Shown: positions 7,440 through 15,932 of the stretch, in pieces
Layout of the letters: each line of letters starts with the position of its first letter
How positions within the stretch are numbered: the first letter of the stretch is position 1
Source of the DNA: JBBDSJ01 sp040905025
Lineage (GTDB): Bacteria; Pseudomonadota; Gammaproteobacteria; Methylohalomonadales; Methylohalomonadaceae
Direction: 5' to 3'
Length of the DNA: 27,171 nt
NCBI GenBank assembly: GCA_040905025.1
Contig: JBBDSJ010000096.1
Span: 1 to 27,171, forward strand
Made by a program: the position numbers and the translations under genes
The notes under the pieces: model-generated
Told to the model about the DNA's origin: nothing
Database searches by the model: none
The model's input: only the letters and a program-made list of their open reading frames with translations

Positions 7440-7945
7440 TAGACAATACGGAAATTTTTCGCCGCTTCTGTCCAGGCCGTCGTAAATGGCTCCAGTTCCC
7501 GTAGTGCCTGCTGATAAACCTCACGTTTGAACGCGACCACTTCTCGCGCCGGTTTCCAGTAATCCACCCACATCCAGTGATCAAACTCGGGTTTGCCGGA
7601 AAGCCCGAGATTGACCTTGCTGTCGTCTGCTATCAGCAACAACATGAACCAGATCTGCTTCTGGCCGATGCAGACAGGCTCGGAATGCTGGCGGATAAAA
7701 CGTTTCGGCAAACGATAATGCAGCCAGTCTCTGGTACTGGCTACAATCCGGACATCATCCGGCTCGAGCCCGAGTTCTTCATGCAGTTCACGGTACATGG
7801 CCTGTTCCGGTGCTTCATTGCGCTTGATACCGCCCTGCGGGAACTGCCATGCATCCATGCCTATACGCCTGGCCCAGAGCACCTGGCCAAACATATTACT
7901 GAGCACAATTCCCACGTTGTGCCGATAACCCTCGGCGTCAATCAT
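7439..7945 (-). CDS. rppH: RNA 5' pyrophosphohydrolase (Nudix)
   Basis: A 168-residue RppH that removes pyrophosphate from the 5' end of mRNAs to trigger RNase E-dependent decay. The Nudix box (residues 38-60) is intact: GGIKRNE, seven residues, then RELHEELGL. It lies at the same position as in E. coli RppH. The sequence MIDAEGYRHNVGIVLSN is the usual start, so ATG at 7945 is chosen, with AGGAG eight bases upstream; the open frame to 8068 is not conserved-looking. The stop codon TAA is formed at the edge of the palindromic mini-element (7439-7441). It is divergent from the HAD-IB gene, an arrangement also known from pseudomonads. Confidence 0.95.
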   Translation of the reverse strand: MIDAEGYRHNVGIVLSNMFGQVLWARRIGMDAWQFPQGGIKRNEAPEQAMYRELHEELGLEPDDVRIVASTRDWLHYRLPKRFIRQHSEPVCIGQKQIWFMLLLIADDSKVNLGLSGKPEFDHWMWVDYWKPAREVVAFKREVYQQALRELEPFTTAWTEAAKNFRIV

Positions 7946-8119
7946 GGCTTTTACTCCTGAATTTCTTATCACATGGAAACGCTGTTCCTGCCATGGAACA
8001 GATTTTTTCACAGTCCCGGCAACTCGGCAAATATCGTCATTGTCAGTGGCTGGTAATTTACCTGCCATGAAGCATCGCCTACACTAACGTTTTTTTGCAA
8101 CGCAATATCCGGACAATCC

Positions 8120-8773
8120 ATGCAACTGGCAATATTTGATCTCGATAACACGCTACTCAGTGGCGACAGCGACTATCTCTGGGGCGAGTACTTGTGCGAA
8201 AACGGTCATATCGACAGTGCCGGCCATCGCGAGGCACATCAGCAATATTATGACGATTACCGGGAGGGCCGGCTTGATATTGATGATTTTCTGCGCTTTC
8301 AGCTGCAACCGCTGGCCGCCAACCCGTTCGCCGAGTTGCAACGCTGGCGCGACGAATACATCGAACAGAAAATCCGGCCGATTATCCTGGAGAAAGGACT
8401 GGCTACCATTGCGGATCACCGCCGCCGCGGTCATGAATTGTTAATCATTACCGCCACCAATTCATTCATTACGGCACCGATCGCCGAACTGCTGGGTATC
8501 GAACATTTAATCGGCACGGAACCGGAATTTGTCGACGGCCGTTATACCGGCCGCGTCAGCAGCATACCGTCGTATCAGGATGGCAAGGTCAAACGGCTGG
8601 AGATGTGGCTGGCAGAACGTGGTGAACAAGCCTGCGAAAAATGGTTTTACAGCGATTCACATAACGATATTCCATTACTGGAACGGGTCGACCACGCAAT
8701 CGCGGTCGACCCGGATGAGAAGCTTGCCGAAGTTGCCACCGAACGCGGTTGGCCGATTATCAGTTTGCGCTAG
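8120..8773 (+). CDS. HAD-IB family phosphatase (SerB-like)
   Basis: A 217-residue cytoplasmic HAD hydrolase. Motif I is DLDNT (nucleophile D7, acid D9), motif II is the T111 in IITATNS, motif III is K156 in DGKVKR, and motif IV is D179 and D183 in YSDSHNDIPLL. A helical cap lies between motifs I and II (about 20-85). Relatives act on small phosphomonoesters such as phosphoserine or histidinol phosphate; the substrate here is unknown. The gene is divergent from rppH, with 174 bases between the starts. Its TAG stop (8771-8773) lies at the left TA edge of a short palindromic element. Confidence 0.9.
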   Translation: MQLAIFDLDNTLLSGDSDYLWGEYLCENGHIDSAGHREAHQQYYDDYREGRLDIDDFLRFQLQPLAANPFAELQRWRDEYIEQKIRPIILEKGLATIADHRRRGHELLIITATNSFITAPIAELLGIEHLIGTEPEFVDGRYTGRVSSIPSYQDGKVKRLEMWLAERGEQACEKWFYSDSHNDIPLLERVDHAIAVDPDEKLAEVATERGWPIISLR

Positions 8774-8800
8774 GAAACCTCTGATTTATTCAGAGGTTTC
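8773..8800. repeat. Palindromic mini-element, short copy 2 (perfect hairpin)
   Basis: GAAACCTCTGA (8774-8784) and its exact complement (8790-8800) flank a 5-nt loop. The left end has the same layout as the other copies: TA, six bases, then CTCTGATT. It looks like a mini-element with the interior lost. It lies between the convergent HAD-IB gene and mdh and could act as a transcript-ending hairpin, though no T-run follows on either strand. Confidence 0.7.
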
Positions 8801-8825
8801 GCGGCATATCGCTTGCCCTCTACCC

Positions 8826-8852
8826 TCTATTATCTACTCTCCATGAACCATC
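8826..8852. repeat. 27-bp intergenic repeat, copy 1
   Basis: This 27-bp segment begins TCTATTATCTA and ends AACCATC. It matches 15887-15913 at 23 of 27 positions, all four differences being transitions. The 10-mer TCTATTATCT also occurs inverted at 22180-22189. All three sites are intergenic. Function unknown. Confidence 0.55.
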
Positions 8853-8855
8853 CTG

Positions 8856-9833
8856 CTATTTCATCATTTCCGCGACCGCGTCACGCTCTTCCTCGAGTTC
8901 CTTCAACGTTGCCTGCATCATCTTGCGGCTGAAATCATCAATCGTGACACCCTGGGCGATAGTGTACTGACCGCCACCAACATGTACCGGGAATGAATAG
9001 ACGATACCTTCCGGAATACCGTAACTGCCGATAGACGGCACTGCCATGCTAAGCCAGTCGAATGATTTGCCAATCGCCCAGTCACGCATGTGATCCAGTG
9101 CAGCATTCGCGGCTGACGCGGCGCTGGACGCGCCACGTGCCTGAATAATTGCTACGCCGCGCTGCGCAACTTGCGGAATAAATTCCTTTTCGACCCATTC
9201 CTGGCTGACCAGATCTTTCACCGGCCGGCCGCTGACGGTGGCGTGAGTAACGTCCGGATACTGGGTGCCGGAATGATTACCCCAGATACAGAATTCCTTG
9301 ATAGCCGTGACCGGTGATTTGGTTTTTGCCGCCAGTTGCGCAATCGCGCGATTGTGATCCAGCCGGGTCATTGCCGTGATGCGGGCCGGATCGATATCCG
9401 GTGCGTTCTGAATGGTAATCCAGGCGTTGGTATTGGCCGGATTGCCAACGACAAGCACACGCACATCGCGCGAAGCCGATTCATTCAGCGCCTTGCCCTG
9501 TTCAATAAAAATACGTGCGTTACCCTGCAACAAGTCCTTGCGCTCCATGCCGGGGCCACGCGGCTTGGCACCGACCATAAAAACATAATTGGCATCCTTG
9601 AATGCGGTTTTGGCATCATCGGTTGCACTCATGTCAGCGAGTAATGGGAAGGCGCAATCTTCCAACTCCATCATGACACCGTCCAGGGCTTTCAATGCCG
9701 GTGTGACTTCCAGTAATCGCAAAATCACCGGTTGATCCGGCCCCAGCATCTCGCCTGCGGCTATTCTGAACAGTAAGGCATAACCAATTTGACCGGCGGC
9801 ACCGGTAACTGCGATACGGACGGGCTGCTTCAT
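8856..9833 (-). CDS. mdh: Malate dehydrogenase (NAD)
   Basis: A 325-residue MDH of the longer, cytosolic-type family found in many Proteobacteria, unlike the 312-residue E. coli form. It interconverts malate and oxaloacetate. The nucleotide loop is GAAGQIG (11-17). E42 at the end of the second strand fits NAD rather than NADP. Substrate-binding arginines are R92 and R98 (AKPRGPGMERKD) and R162. The catalytic pair is D159 (RLDHNR) and H187 (WGNHSGTQYPD). AGGAGGAG sits just before the ATG. It lies downstream of gltA on the same strand with 153 bases between, next to the divergent sucAB-lpdA block, which supports a TCA role. Confidence 0.97.
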   Translation of the reverse strand: MKQPVRIAVTGAAGQIGYALLFRIAAGEMLGPDQPVILRLLEVTPALKALDGVMMELEDCAFPLLADMSATDDAKTAFKDANYVFMVGAKPRGPGMERKDLLQGNARIFIEQGKALNESASRDVRVLVVGNPANTNAWITIQNAPDIDPARITAMTRLDHNRAIAQLAAKTKSPVTAIKEFCIWGNHSGTQYPDVTHATVSGRPVKDLVSQEWVEKEFIPQVAQRGVAIIQARGASSAASAANAALDHMRDWAIGKSFDWLSMAVPSIGSYGIPEGIVYSFPVHVGGGQYTIAQGVTIDDFSRKMMQATLKELEEERDAVAEMMK

Positions 9834-9909
9834 CGCTCCTCCTCAATTAGTAAAACATTCGTAACCAGATAAAATTTGTCTTTCTTATCTTTTAAGTGAC
9901 TGAAACAAC

Positions 9910-9952
9910 GAGGCAACCCCATATCGATCCGATAATCAATCTGGATTGCCTC
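9910..9952 (-). terminator. Possible gltA terminator
   Basis: GAGGCAA (9910-9916) and TTGCCTC (9946-9952) are complementary, with a long, partly foldable interior. On the minus strand the stem is followed by GTTGTTTC, a weak T-rich tail. It lies about 35 bases after the gltA stop, before mdh. Confidence 0.4.
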
Positions 9953-9986
9953 ATTGCCTGACCGTAATAGAAAGTCTTGTTACAGA

Positions 9987-11282
9987 CTATCCGCGTTCAT
10001 CCATCGGCACATAGTCACGTTGTTCGGAACCAATATACAGCTGGCGCGGCCGGCCGATGCGGAAATCCGGATCTTCCATCATTTCCAGCCACTGTGAAAT
10101 CCAGCCGGCCGAGCGTGATACCGCAAACAAGACGGTAAACATCGACATTGGGATACCCAGTGCCTGCAGAATAATACCGGAATAAAAATCGACATTCGGA
10201 TACAGCTTGCGTTCTATAAAATATTCATCCTTGAGGGCGATCTCTTCCAGCTGCATTGCCGTTTCGAACAGCGGCTGGTTGATATTGTCCATTTCCGCAA
10301 GCAATTCATGGCAAGCCTTGCGGATAATCGTCGCGCGCGGATCATGATTTTTGTAAACACGGTGACCAAAACCCATCAGACGGAACGGATCATCCTTATC
10401 CTTGGCGCGGGCAATGAATTTGGCGATATTTTCCGGCTTCTCTATCTCATGCAACATGCGGATCACAGCTTCATTTGCACCGCCATGAGCACGCCCCCAG
10501 AGCGTCACAATACCGGCCGAGATACAGGCAAACGGATTAGCCTCGGCGCTGCCGGCCAAACGTACGGTTGACGTACTGGCATTTTGTTCATGATCCGCAT
10601 GCAGGATCATCAGCAGATCCAGCGCCCGCACCGCCACCGGATTCGGTGTATACGGCCGGTACGGCACCGCGAACATCATATTGAGGAAGTTCTCGATGTA
10701 GTCGAGATCGTAGCGTGGATGCACAAACGGATGACCAACAGCATGCTTGTAGCAATGCGCAGCCAGAATCGGCATTTTGGCAATGACGCGCTTGGCTGTC
10801 AGATCGCGGTCTTCCGGATCCTGAATATCAAGCGCTTCATGATAGTAGGAAGACAGGGCACCGGTGATACCGACCATGATCGACATCGGATGTGCGTCAT
10901 ATCGGTAGGCAGCGTAAAAACGGTCCAGATGATCATGTACCAGCGAACGCTTGTTCAAATCATCCTTGAATTTCTCCATTTCTGCGGCGGTAGGCAATTC
11001 ACCGTAGAGCAACAGATAGCTGACTTCGAGATAACTGCTGTGTTCGGCTAGTTGATCAATCGGGTAGCCACGATGCATCAGCACGCCTTTCTCACCATCG
11101 AGATAGGTAATCTTGCTGCGGCAGGAAGCAGTGTTCATGTAGCCTGGGTCAAGCGTAAACATACCCAGCTCTTTGTACAGCGCCTTGGTATCAATAACGG
11201 GAGCCCCATAGACCCCATGGACGACAGGACATTCGACCTGTTTGCCCGTTTTGTTATCGACGATCGTGACGGTATCGGTCAT
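9987..11282 (-). CDS. gltA: Citrate synthase (type II, hexameric-type)
   Basis: A 431-residue citrate synthase condensing acetyl-CoA and oxaloacetate. The catalytic triad is visible: H266 in WGRAHGGANE, H307 in MGFGHRVYKNHDPRA and D365 in YPNVDFYSG. HADHEQNASTSTVR (about 228-241) is also typical. The N-terminal region of about 45 residues, before the core, fits the Gram-negative NADH-sensitive type, with an LDPGY motif. GGGAGAGAG lies shortly before the ATG. It is divergent from sucA across a 389-bp region. Competition for acetyl-CoA with PhaA, encoded downstream of lpdA, is a reasonable physiological link. Confidence 0.97.
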   Translation of the reverse strand: MTDTVTIVDNKTGKQVECPVVHGVYGAPVIDTKALYKELGMFTLDPGYMNTASCRSKITYLDGEKGVLMHRGYPIDQLAEHSSYLEVSYLLLYGELPTAAEMEKFKDDLNKRSLVHDHLDRFYAAYRYDAHPMSIMVGITGALSSYYHEALDIQDPEDRDLTAKRVIAKMPILAAHCYKHAVGHPFVHPRYDLDYIENFLNMMFAVPYRPYTPNPVAVRALDLLMILHADHEQNASTSTVRLAGSAEANPFACISAGIVTLWGRAHGGANEAVIRMLHEIEKPENIAKFIARAKDKDDPFRLMGFGHRVYKNHDPRATIIRKACHELLAEMDNINQPLFETAMQLEEIALKDEYFIERKLYPNVDFYSGIILQALGIPMSMFTVLFAVSRSAGWISQWLEMMEDPDFRIGRPRQLYIGSEQRDYVPMDERG

Positions 11283-11671
11283 CGAACTCTCTCCCTAACT
11301 TGCGGGGGCCAAAAAAGATTGGCAATTGAAATTATTGTTGTGTATGTACCGGATTGTCACCCGGCGCCTGAATGCAGGCCACCCCGAAACCAATCCCAAA
11401 GGCAGCCACAGACCCGGCGATGGGCAAAGAATACCTGTGTTTGATGCACTGCGGCAAGATCAGCGTATCAACGACCCCGGGGTTATATTGCTAAGTACAT
11501 GACAAATAGTCAAAAATAGCTACACTTGCAAGTGACATCCGGCTGTTCAATCATGGGGGACATTCGGCGCGGCGTCAATTCACTGGCGCTGAAATCAGGC
11601 TGGCTGGCAAACGGACCCGGTTGTTGGCCAAATAATCATCAAGTATTGATCCGAGCGGGGCTGTAACAAGT
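11283..11671. promoter_or_regulatory. 389-bp divergent control region, gltA / sucA
   Basis: No protein-like ORF is seen. Two palindromes lie side by side: TGAC-AAATA-GTCA (11500-11512) and the perfect 12-mer CACTTGCAAGTG (11523-11534). On the minus strand TTGACT (11513-11508) could be a gltA -35, with TATAAC at 11487-11482, but the 20-base spacing is too long for a good sigma-70 promoter. CCCCGGGG lies at 11475-11482. No convincing sucA promoter is found. The palindromes are candidate operators for shared control of the two TCA transcripts. Confidence 0.45.
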
Positions 11672-14500
11672 ATGAGCGAGCAGGCACCTTCCTGGCTCTA
11701 CAGCGGAAACGCTGCTTTTGTCGAGGCTATATACGAAAACTATCTGCAGGATTCTGCCAGTGTTGATAAAGACTGGCGGGCATATTTCGATTCACTGCAG
11801 CAGGGCGGACAGCGCGGTGATGTTGCGCATGCACCGATACGTGAAAAATTTCTCCGGCTGGCGCGCCACCCACGCCAACGTGTAACAACTGCTGCTGGTG
11901 GCGACGCGTCCTCGGCGAAACAGGTTGCCGTACTCCAGCTCATAAATGCCTACCGCTTTCGCGGCCACCGCCAGGCCGAACTTGATCCGCTCAAGCAATA
12001 CCAGCGGCCGCATGTGCCGGAGCTTGAACCTGCCTATCACGGTCTGAATGAATCGGATCTCGATACGGTATTCAACACCGGTTCGCTCGCAGCTGCAGAT
12101 GAACTCACTCTGCGCGAAATACTCGACGTAGTACAGACAGCCTACTGTCGCAGTATCGGCGCCGAGTACATGCATATTAATGAAACCGAACAAAAGCGCT
12201 GGTTACAGCACCGTCTGGAGAGTGAGCAGGCACGGGCAGATTTCAGCCCGGAGCAGAAACGTCATATTTATGACCGCGTCAGTGCCGCCAATGCACTCGA
12301 AGAGTATCTGCATAACAAATATGTCGGCCAGAAGCGTTTTTCACTTGAAGGCGGCGACAGTCTGATTCCGATGCTGGATGAAATTGTCCAGCGTGGTGGC
12401 CTGCATAAAGTAAAAGAAGTCGTCATCGGCATGGCTCACCGCGGTCGGCTGAATGTACTGGTCAATATTCTTGGCAAAATGCCAAGCGATTTGTTCAGCG
12501 AATTTGAAGGCAAGAATGTCAATGGCGATGGTTCGGGCGATGTCAAATACCATCTGGGTTACTCGTCAAATATCATGACTGATGGCGGCTCGGTACATTT
12601 GACGCTGGCATTCAATCCTTCTCACCTTGAGATTATCGACCCGGTCGTGGAAGGCTCGGTGCGTGCCCGGCAGGAACGCCGTAATGATCATGAGCGGGAT
12701 CAGGTGTTGCCAGTACTCATTCACGGTGATGCTGCTTTCGCCGGTCAGGGCGTGGTGATGGAAACATTCAACCTGTCACAAACACGTGGCTATTCAACCG
12801 GTGGCACGGTGCATATTATTATCAACAACCAGATCGGCTTTACCACCAGCGACCCGCTTGATTCACGCTCAACACTGTACTGTACCGACGTCGCCAAGAT
12901 GATCCAGGCGCCTATTCTGCATGTTAATGGCGATGATCCGGAAGCTGTGGTACTGGCGGCACAAATTGCATTTGATTTCCGCACTGAATTCAACAAGGAC
13001 ATTGTCATTGACATGGTTTGCTACCGCCGCCATGGGCACAGCGAAGCAGATGAACCGGCGGCAACCCAGCCGATCATGTATCAGAAAATCCGCAACCATC
13101 CCAAGGCCTGTAAAATCTATGCGGAAAAATTGCTGACCAGTAATGTGCTCAGCAATAATGATATGGCGCAACTGGAAAAGGGCTATGTTGCCTCGCTCGA
13201 AGAGAACAAATCAGTCTCTGCGCCTCTGGCTGAAGAAGTCCATACGGAATTTCTGATCAACTATGAACCATTTCGTGGTACGCGCTGGGACATGCCGGTT
13301 GATACTACACTCACACCCGATGAAATAAAGCATTACACCGATCTGTTTACACATACACCTGAAGATTTTGTACTGCATGCCACGGTCGACAAGATTATTG
13401 CAGCACGTAAAAAGATGGGGCTTGGCGAACAACCCTTTGACTGGGGCTATGCCGAAACACTTGCCTATGCAAGCCTGCTGGATCATGGCTACCCTATCCG
13501 CATCTCGGGCCAGGACAGTGGCCGCGGTACTTTTTTTCATCGCCATGCCATCATCCACAATCAGGAAGATGGTGCCACCTATTTACCACTGCAACACCTG
13601 CGCGAGGGTCAACCCAACTTTTTAATCATCAACTCCATTTTATCCGAAGAAGCTGTACTCGCATTCGAATTTGGTTATTCAAGCTCGGAACCGAATGCAC
13701 TGGTTATGTGGGAGGCCCAGTTTGGTGATTTTGCCAACGGTGCCCAGGTGGTATTTGATCAGTTCATCAGCTCCTCCGAAGCCAAGTGGGGACGTTATTG
13801 CGGACTCATCGTGATGTTGCCACACGGCTATGACGGCCAGGGCCCGGAACATTCTTCAGCCCGGCTGGAGCGCTATTTGCAATTATGTGCCGAAGACAAT
13901 ATGCAGGTCTGTTTCCCGAGCACTGCGGCACAGATGTTCCACATGCTGCGACGCCAAGCATTGCGACCCTATCGTAAACCATTAATCGTAATGAGTCCGA
14001 AAAGCCTGTTGCGGCATAAACTTTCGACTTCAACGCTTGAAGATGTAACTGATCGCGGTTTTCAGCTTATTATTGATGAAATTGATGATTTGAACCGGAA
14101 AAAAATCACCCGACTGCTGATTTGTTCCGGCAAGGTTTATTACGACCTGCTCGAAGCACGCCGTAACCATCATATCGAACACATTGCAATTGCCCGCATC
14201 GAACAATTGTATCCTTTCCCGAAAGATCAACTCAGCGAACTAATTGATGAGTATCCGAATGTGACGGAAGTGGTCTGGGTGCAGGAAGAACCACGCAATC
14301 AGGGTGCCTGCGCCTATCTTCTGGAAAGCCTGCACCTGTTTGGCTCATTGAATGACAATCAACAGCTGATTATTGTTGCCAGACCACACTCGGCATCGCC
14401 TGCCGTCGGTTACCCATCACGTCATCTTGAGCAACAACGCAAACTCGTACAGGAAGCGCTGGATCTTGATGCTGAAGCCATGCAACGCAAATCGGCCTGA
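11672..14500 (+). CDS. sucA: 2-oxoglutarate dehydrogenase E1 component
   Basis: A 942-residue thiamine-diphosphate enzyme that decarboxylates 2-oxoglutarate and passes the succinyl group to SucB. The N-terminal E1o segment (SGNAAFVEAIYENYLQ, 11-26, then DWRAYF) is the E2-contact region. The core has MAHRGRLNVL (254-263), NPSHLE (315-320), HGDAAFAGQG (351-360) and NNQIGFTTS (385-393). It also has the GDDPEAV ThDP/Mg segment (420-426) and YRRHGHSEADEP (451-462). The C-terminal pyrimidine-binding half is complete and ends with the usual EQ..LV.EAL segment. Length is the normal 930-950. It is first of sucA-sucB-lpdA. The Shine-Dalgarno is weak (GGGG about 12 bases upstream). Confidence 0.98.
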   Translation: MSEQAPSWLYSGNAAFVEAIYENYLQDSASVDKDWRAYFDSLQQGGQRGDVAHAPIREKFLRLARHPRQRVTTAAGGDASSAKQVAVLQLINAYRFRGHRQAELDPLKQYQRPHVPELEPAYHGLNESDLDTVFNTGSLAAADELTLREILDVVQTAYCRSIGAEYMHINETEQKRWLQHRLESEQARADFSPEQKRHIYDRVSAANALEEYLHNKYVGQKRFSLEGGDSLIPMLDEIVQRGGLHKVKEVVIGMAHRGRLNVLVNILGKMPSDLFSEFEGKNVNGDGSGDVKYHLGYSSNIMTDGGSVHLTLAFNPSHLEIIDPVVEGSVRARQERRNDHERDQVLPVLIHGDAAFAGQGVVMETFNLSQTRGYSTGGTVHIIINNQIGFTTSDPLDSRSTLYCTDVAKMIQAPILHVNGDDPEAVVLAAQIAFDFRTEFNKDIVIDMVCYRRHGHSEADEPAATQPIMYQKIRNHPKACKIYAEKLLTSNVLSNNDMAQLEKGYVASLEENKSVSAPLAEEVHTEFLINYEPFRGTRWDMPVDTTLTPDEIKHYTDLFTHTPEDFVLHATVDKIIAARKKMGLGEQPFDWGYAETLAYASLLDHGYPIRISGQDSGRGTFFHRHAIIHNQEDGATYLPLQHLREGQPNFLIINSILSEEAVLAFEFGYSSSEPNALVMWEAQFGDFANGAQVVFDQFISSSEAKWGRYCGLIVMLPHGYDGQGPEHSSARLERYLQLCAEDNMQVCFPSTAAQMFHMLRRQALRPYRKPLIVMSPKSLLRHKLSTSTLEDVTDRGFQLIIDEIDDLNRKKITRLLICSGKVYYDLLEARRNHHIEHIAIARIEQLYPFPKDQLSELIDEYPNVTEVVWVQEEPRNQGACAYLLESLHLFGSLNDNQQLIIVARPHSASPAVGYPSRHLEQQRKLVQEALDLDAEAMQRKSA

Positions 14501-14553
14501 ACAATACCTGTTCCACTTACCCTTCATGCCCCGTTTATTTCAGGATTAAATTA

Positions 14554-15825
14554 ATGATCGTTGACATCAAAGTGCCACAACTGGCCGAGTCTGTTGCTGA
14601 AGCTTCCCTGATGAGCTGGCACAAAAAAGCCGGCGATACTGTCAGCCGTGGTGACAATCTTATCGATATCGAAACCGACAAGGTTACACTGGAAGTGACT
14701 GCACCGAATGACGGTGTACTGAAAGAGATAGTCAGGGAAGACGGCAGCCAGGTTGGCAGTAATGAAGTCATTGCCCGCATCGATACCGAAGCGGCAGGTA
14801 CGGCAAAACCCGCAGCTGATAAACCGTCTGGCAAGTCTGCCAACGAAGTCGAATCTGATGATGCACAAAAACAGGCCGGCAGCAAAAATGTGTCTGACGA
14901 CAAACCTGACAACACCAAACTCAGCCCGGCCGTGCGCCGCTTGCTGGAAGAGAACCATCTCAATGCAGATCAGATACCGGCGGCACGCGATGATGGCCGG
15001 CTGACCAAGGAAGATGTGCTGAATTATCTGAAAACACATGAACAGGATAAAGGTACGAACAAGCCAACAGCAGGCAGCGACGACAAGCTGGCAACTTCGG
15101 CAAAACCGGCACTGCCCACGGCAGACCGGCCGGAAGAACGCGTGCCAATGACGCGCCTGCGCAAGCGCGCTGCTGAGCGCTTGTTAAGTGCCCAACATGA
15201 TAATGCGCTGTTAACAACATTTAATGAAGTCAATATGGCGCCGGCGATGGAATTACGCGAGCGCTACAAGGAACTGTTTGAAAAAACCCATAACGTCAAA
15301 CTTGGCTTCATGTCGATTTTTACCAAGGCGGCAATTGAGGCATTAAAACGTTTCCCGGTCGTTAATGCATCTGTCGATGCTGATGACATTGTCTACCATG
15401 GTTATTTCGATATAGGCATTGCCGTCAGTTCACCACGCGGTCTGGTCGTACCGGTCGTTCGTGATGCCGATCAGCTGTCATTTGCCGAAGTCGAATCAAC
15501 AATTCGTGATCTTGGTACGCGTGCCCGTGATAACAAACTGACCATGGAAGACCTGACCGGCGGCACATTCACAATCACCAATGGCGGTATTTTCGGATCA
15601 TTGATGTCGACACCGATTATCAATCCACCGCAAAGTGCAATCCTCGGCATGCACAAGATTCAGGAACGGCCCATGGCCGAAAACGGCGCTGTCGTCATCC
15701 GGCCAATGATGTATATCGCGCTGTCCTATGATCACCGGATTATCGACGGCCGCGATGCCGTACAGTTTCTGGTTGCCGTCAAGGATATGGTCGAAGACCC
15801 GGCACGGCTATTGCTGGAAATTTGA
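14554..15825 (+). CDS. sucB: Dihydrolipoyllysine-residue succinyltransferase (E2 of 2-oxoglutarate dehydrogenase)
   Basis: A 423-residue E2 core protein. The lipoyl domain occupies 1-78, with the lipoylated K43 in ETDKVTLEV. An Asp/Lys/Ala-rich linker follows. The E3/E1-binding domain lies at about 121-160 (LSPAVRRLLEEN to LTKEDVLNYL), then a second linker, and the catalytic acyltransferase domain from about 195, with H394 and D398 in YDHRIIDGRDAV. A single lipoyl domain and this length fit SucB rather than AceF. It starts 53 bases after sucA, with AGGA ten bases before the ATG, and continues the operon. Confidence 0.98.
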   Translation: MIVDIKVPQLAESVAEASLMSWHKKAGDTVSRGDNLIDIETDKVTLEVTAPNDGVLKEIVREDGSQVGSNEVIARIDTEAAGTAKPAADKPSGKSANEVESDDAQKQAGSKNVSDDKPDNTKLSPAVRRLLEENHLNADQIPAARDDGRLTKEDVLNYLKTHEQDKGTNKPTAGSDDKLATSAKPALPTADRPEERVPMTRLRKRAAERLLSAQHDNALLTTFNEVNMAPAMELRERYKELFEKTHNVKLGFMSIFTKAAIEALKRFPVVNASVDADDIVYHGYFDIGIAVSSPRGLVVPVVRDADQLSFAEVESTIRDLGTRARDNKLTMEDLTGGTFTITNGGIFGSLMSTPIINPPQSAILGMHKIQERPMAENGAVVIRPMMYIALSYDHRIIDGRDAVQFLVAVKDMVEDPARLLLEI

Positions 15826-15886
15826 GGTATTTGAGTTAATAGAATCTGGCTGGTAGAAGATAGCGCATACTCAAAATTGGTGCCTT

Positions 15887-15913
15887 TCTATTATCTATTT
15901 TCTATAAACCATC
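15887..15913. repeat. 27-bp intergenic repeat, copy 2
   Basis: Second copy of the repeat at 8826-8852 (23 of 27 identical, only transitions). It lies in the 107-bp gap between sucB and lpdA, ending about 20 bases before the lpdA ATG, so it is part of the lpdA leader if the operon is cotranscribed. Confidence 0.55.
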
Positions 15914-15932
15914 AACTTAACATGAGATTTTT

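Noticed and set aside
8774..8800. Simple bidirectional terminator between the HAD-IB gene and mdh
   Set aside because: The stem is perfect but no T-run follows on either strand, and its sequence belongs to the mini-element family, so it is listed as a repeat.
10584..11444. Two plus-strand open frames opposite gltA (10584-11051 and 11052-11444)
   Set aside because: They are antisense to the catalytically complete gltA, and the second runs into the control region without family features.
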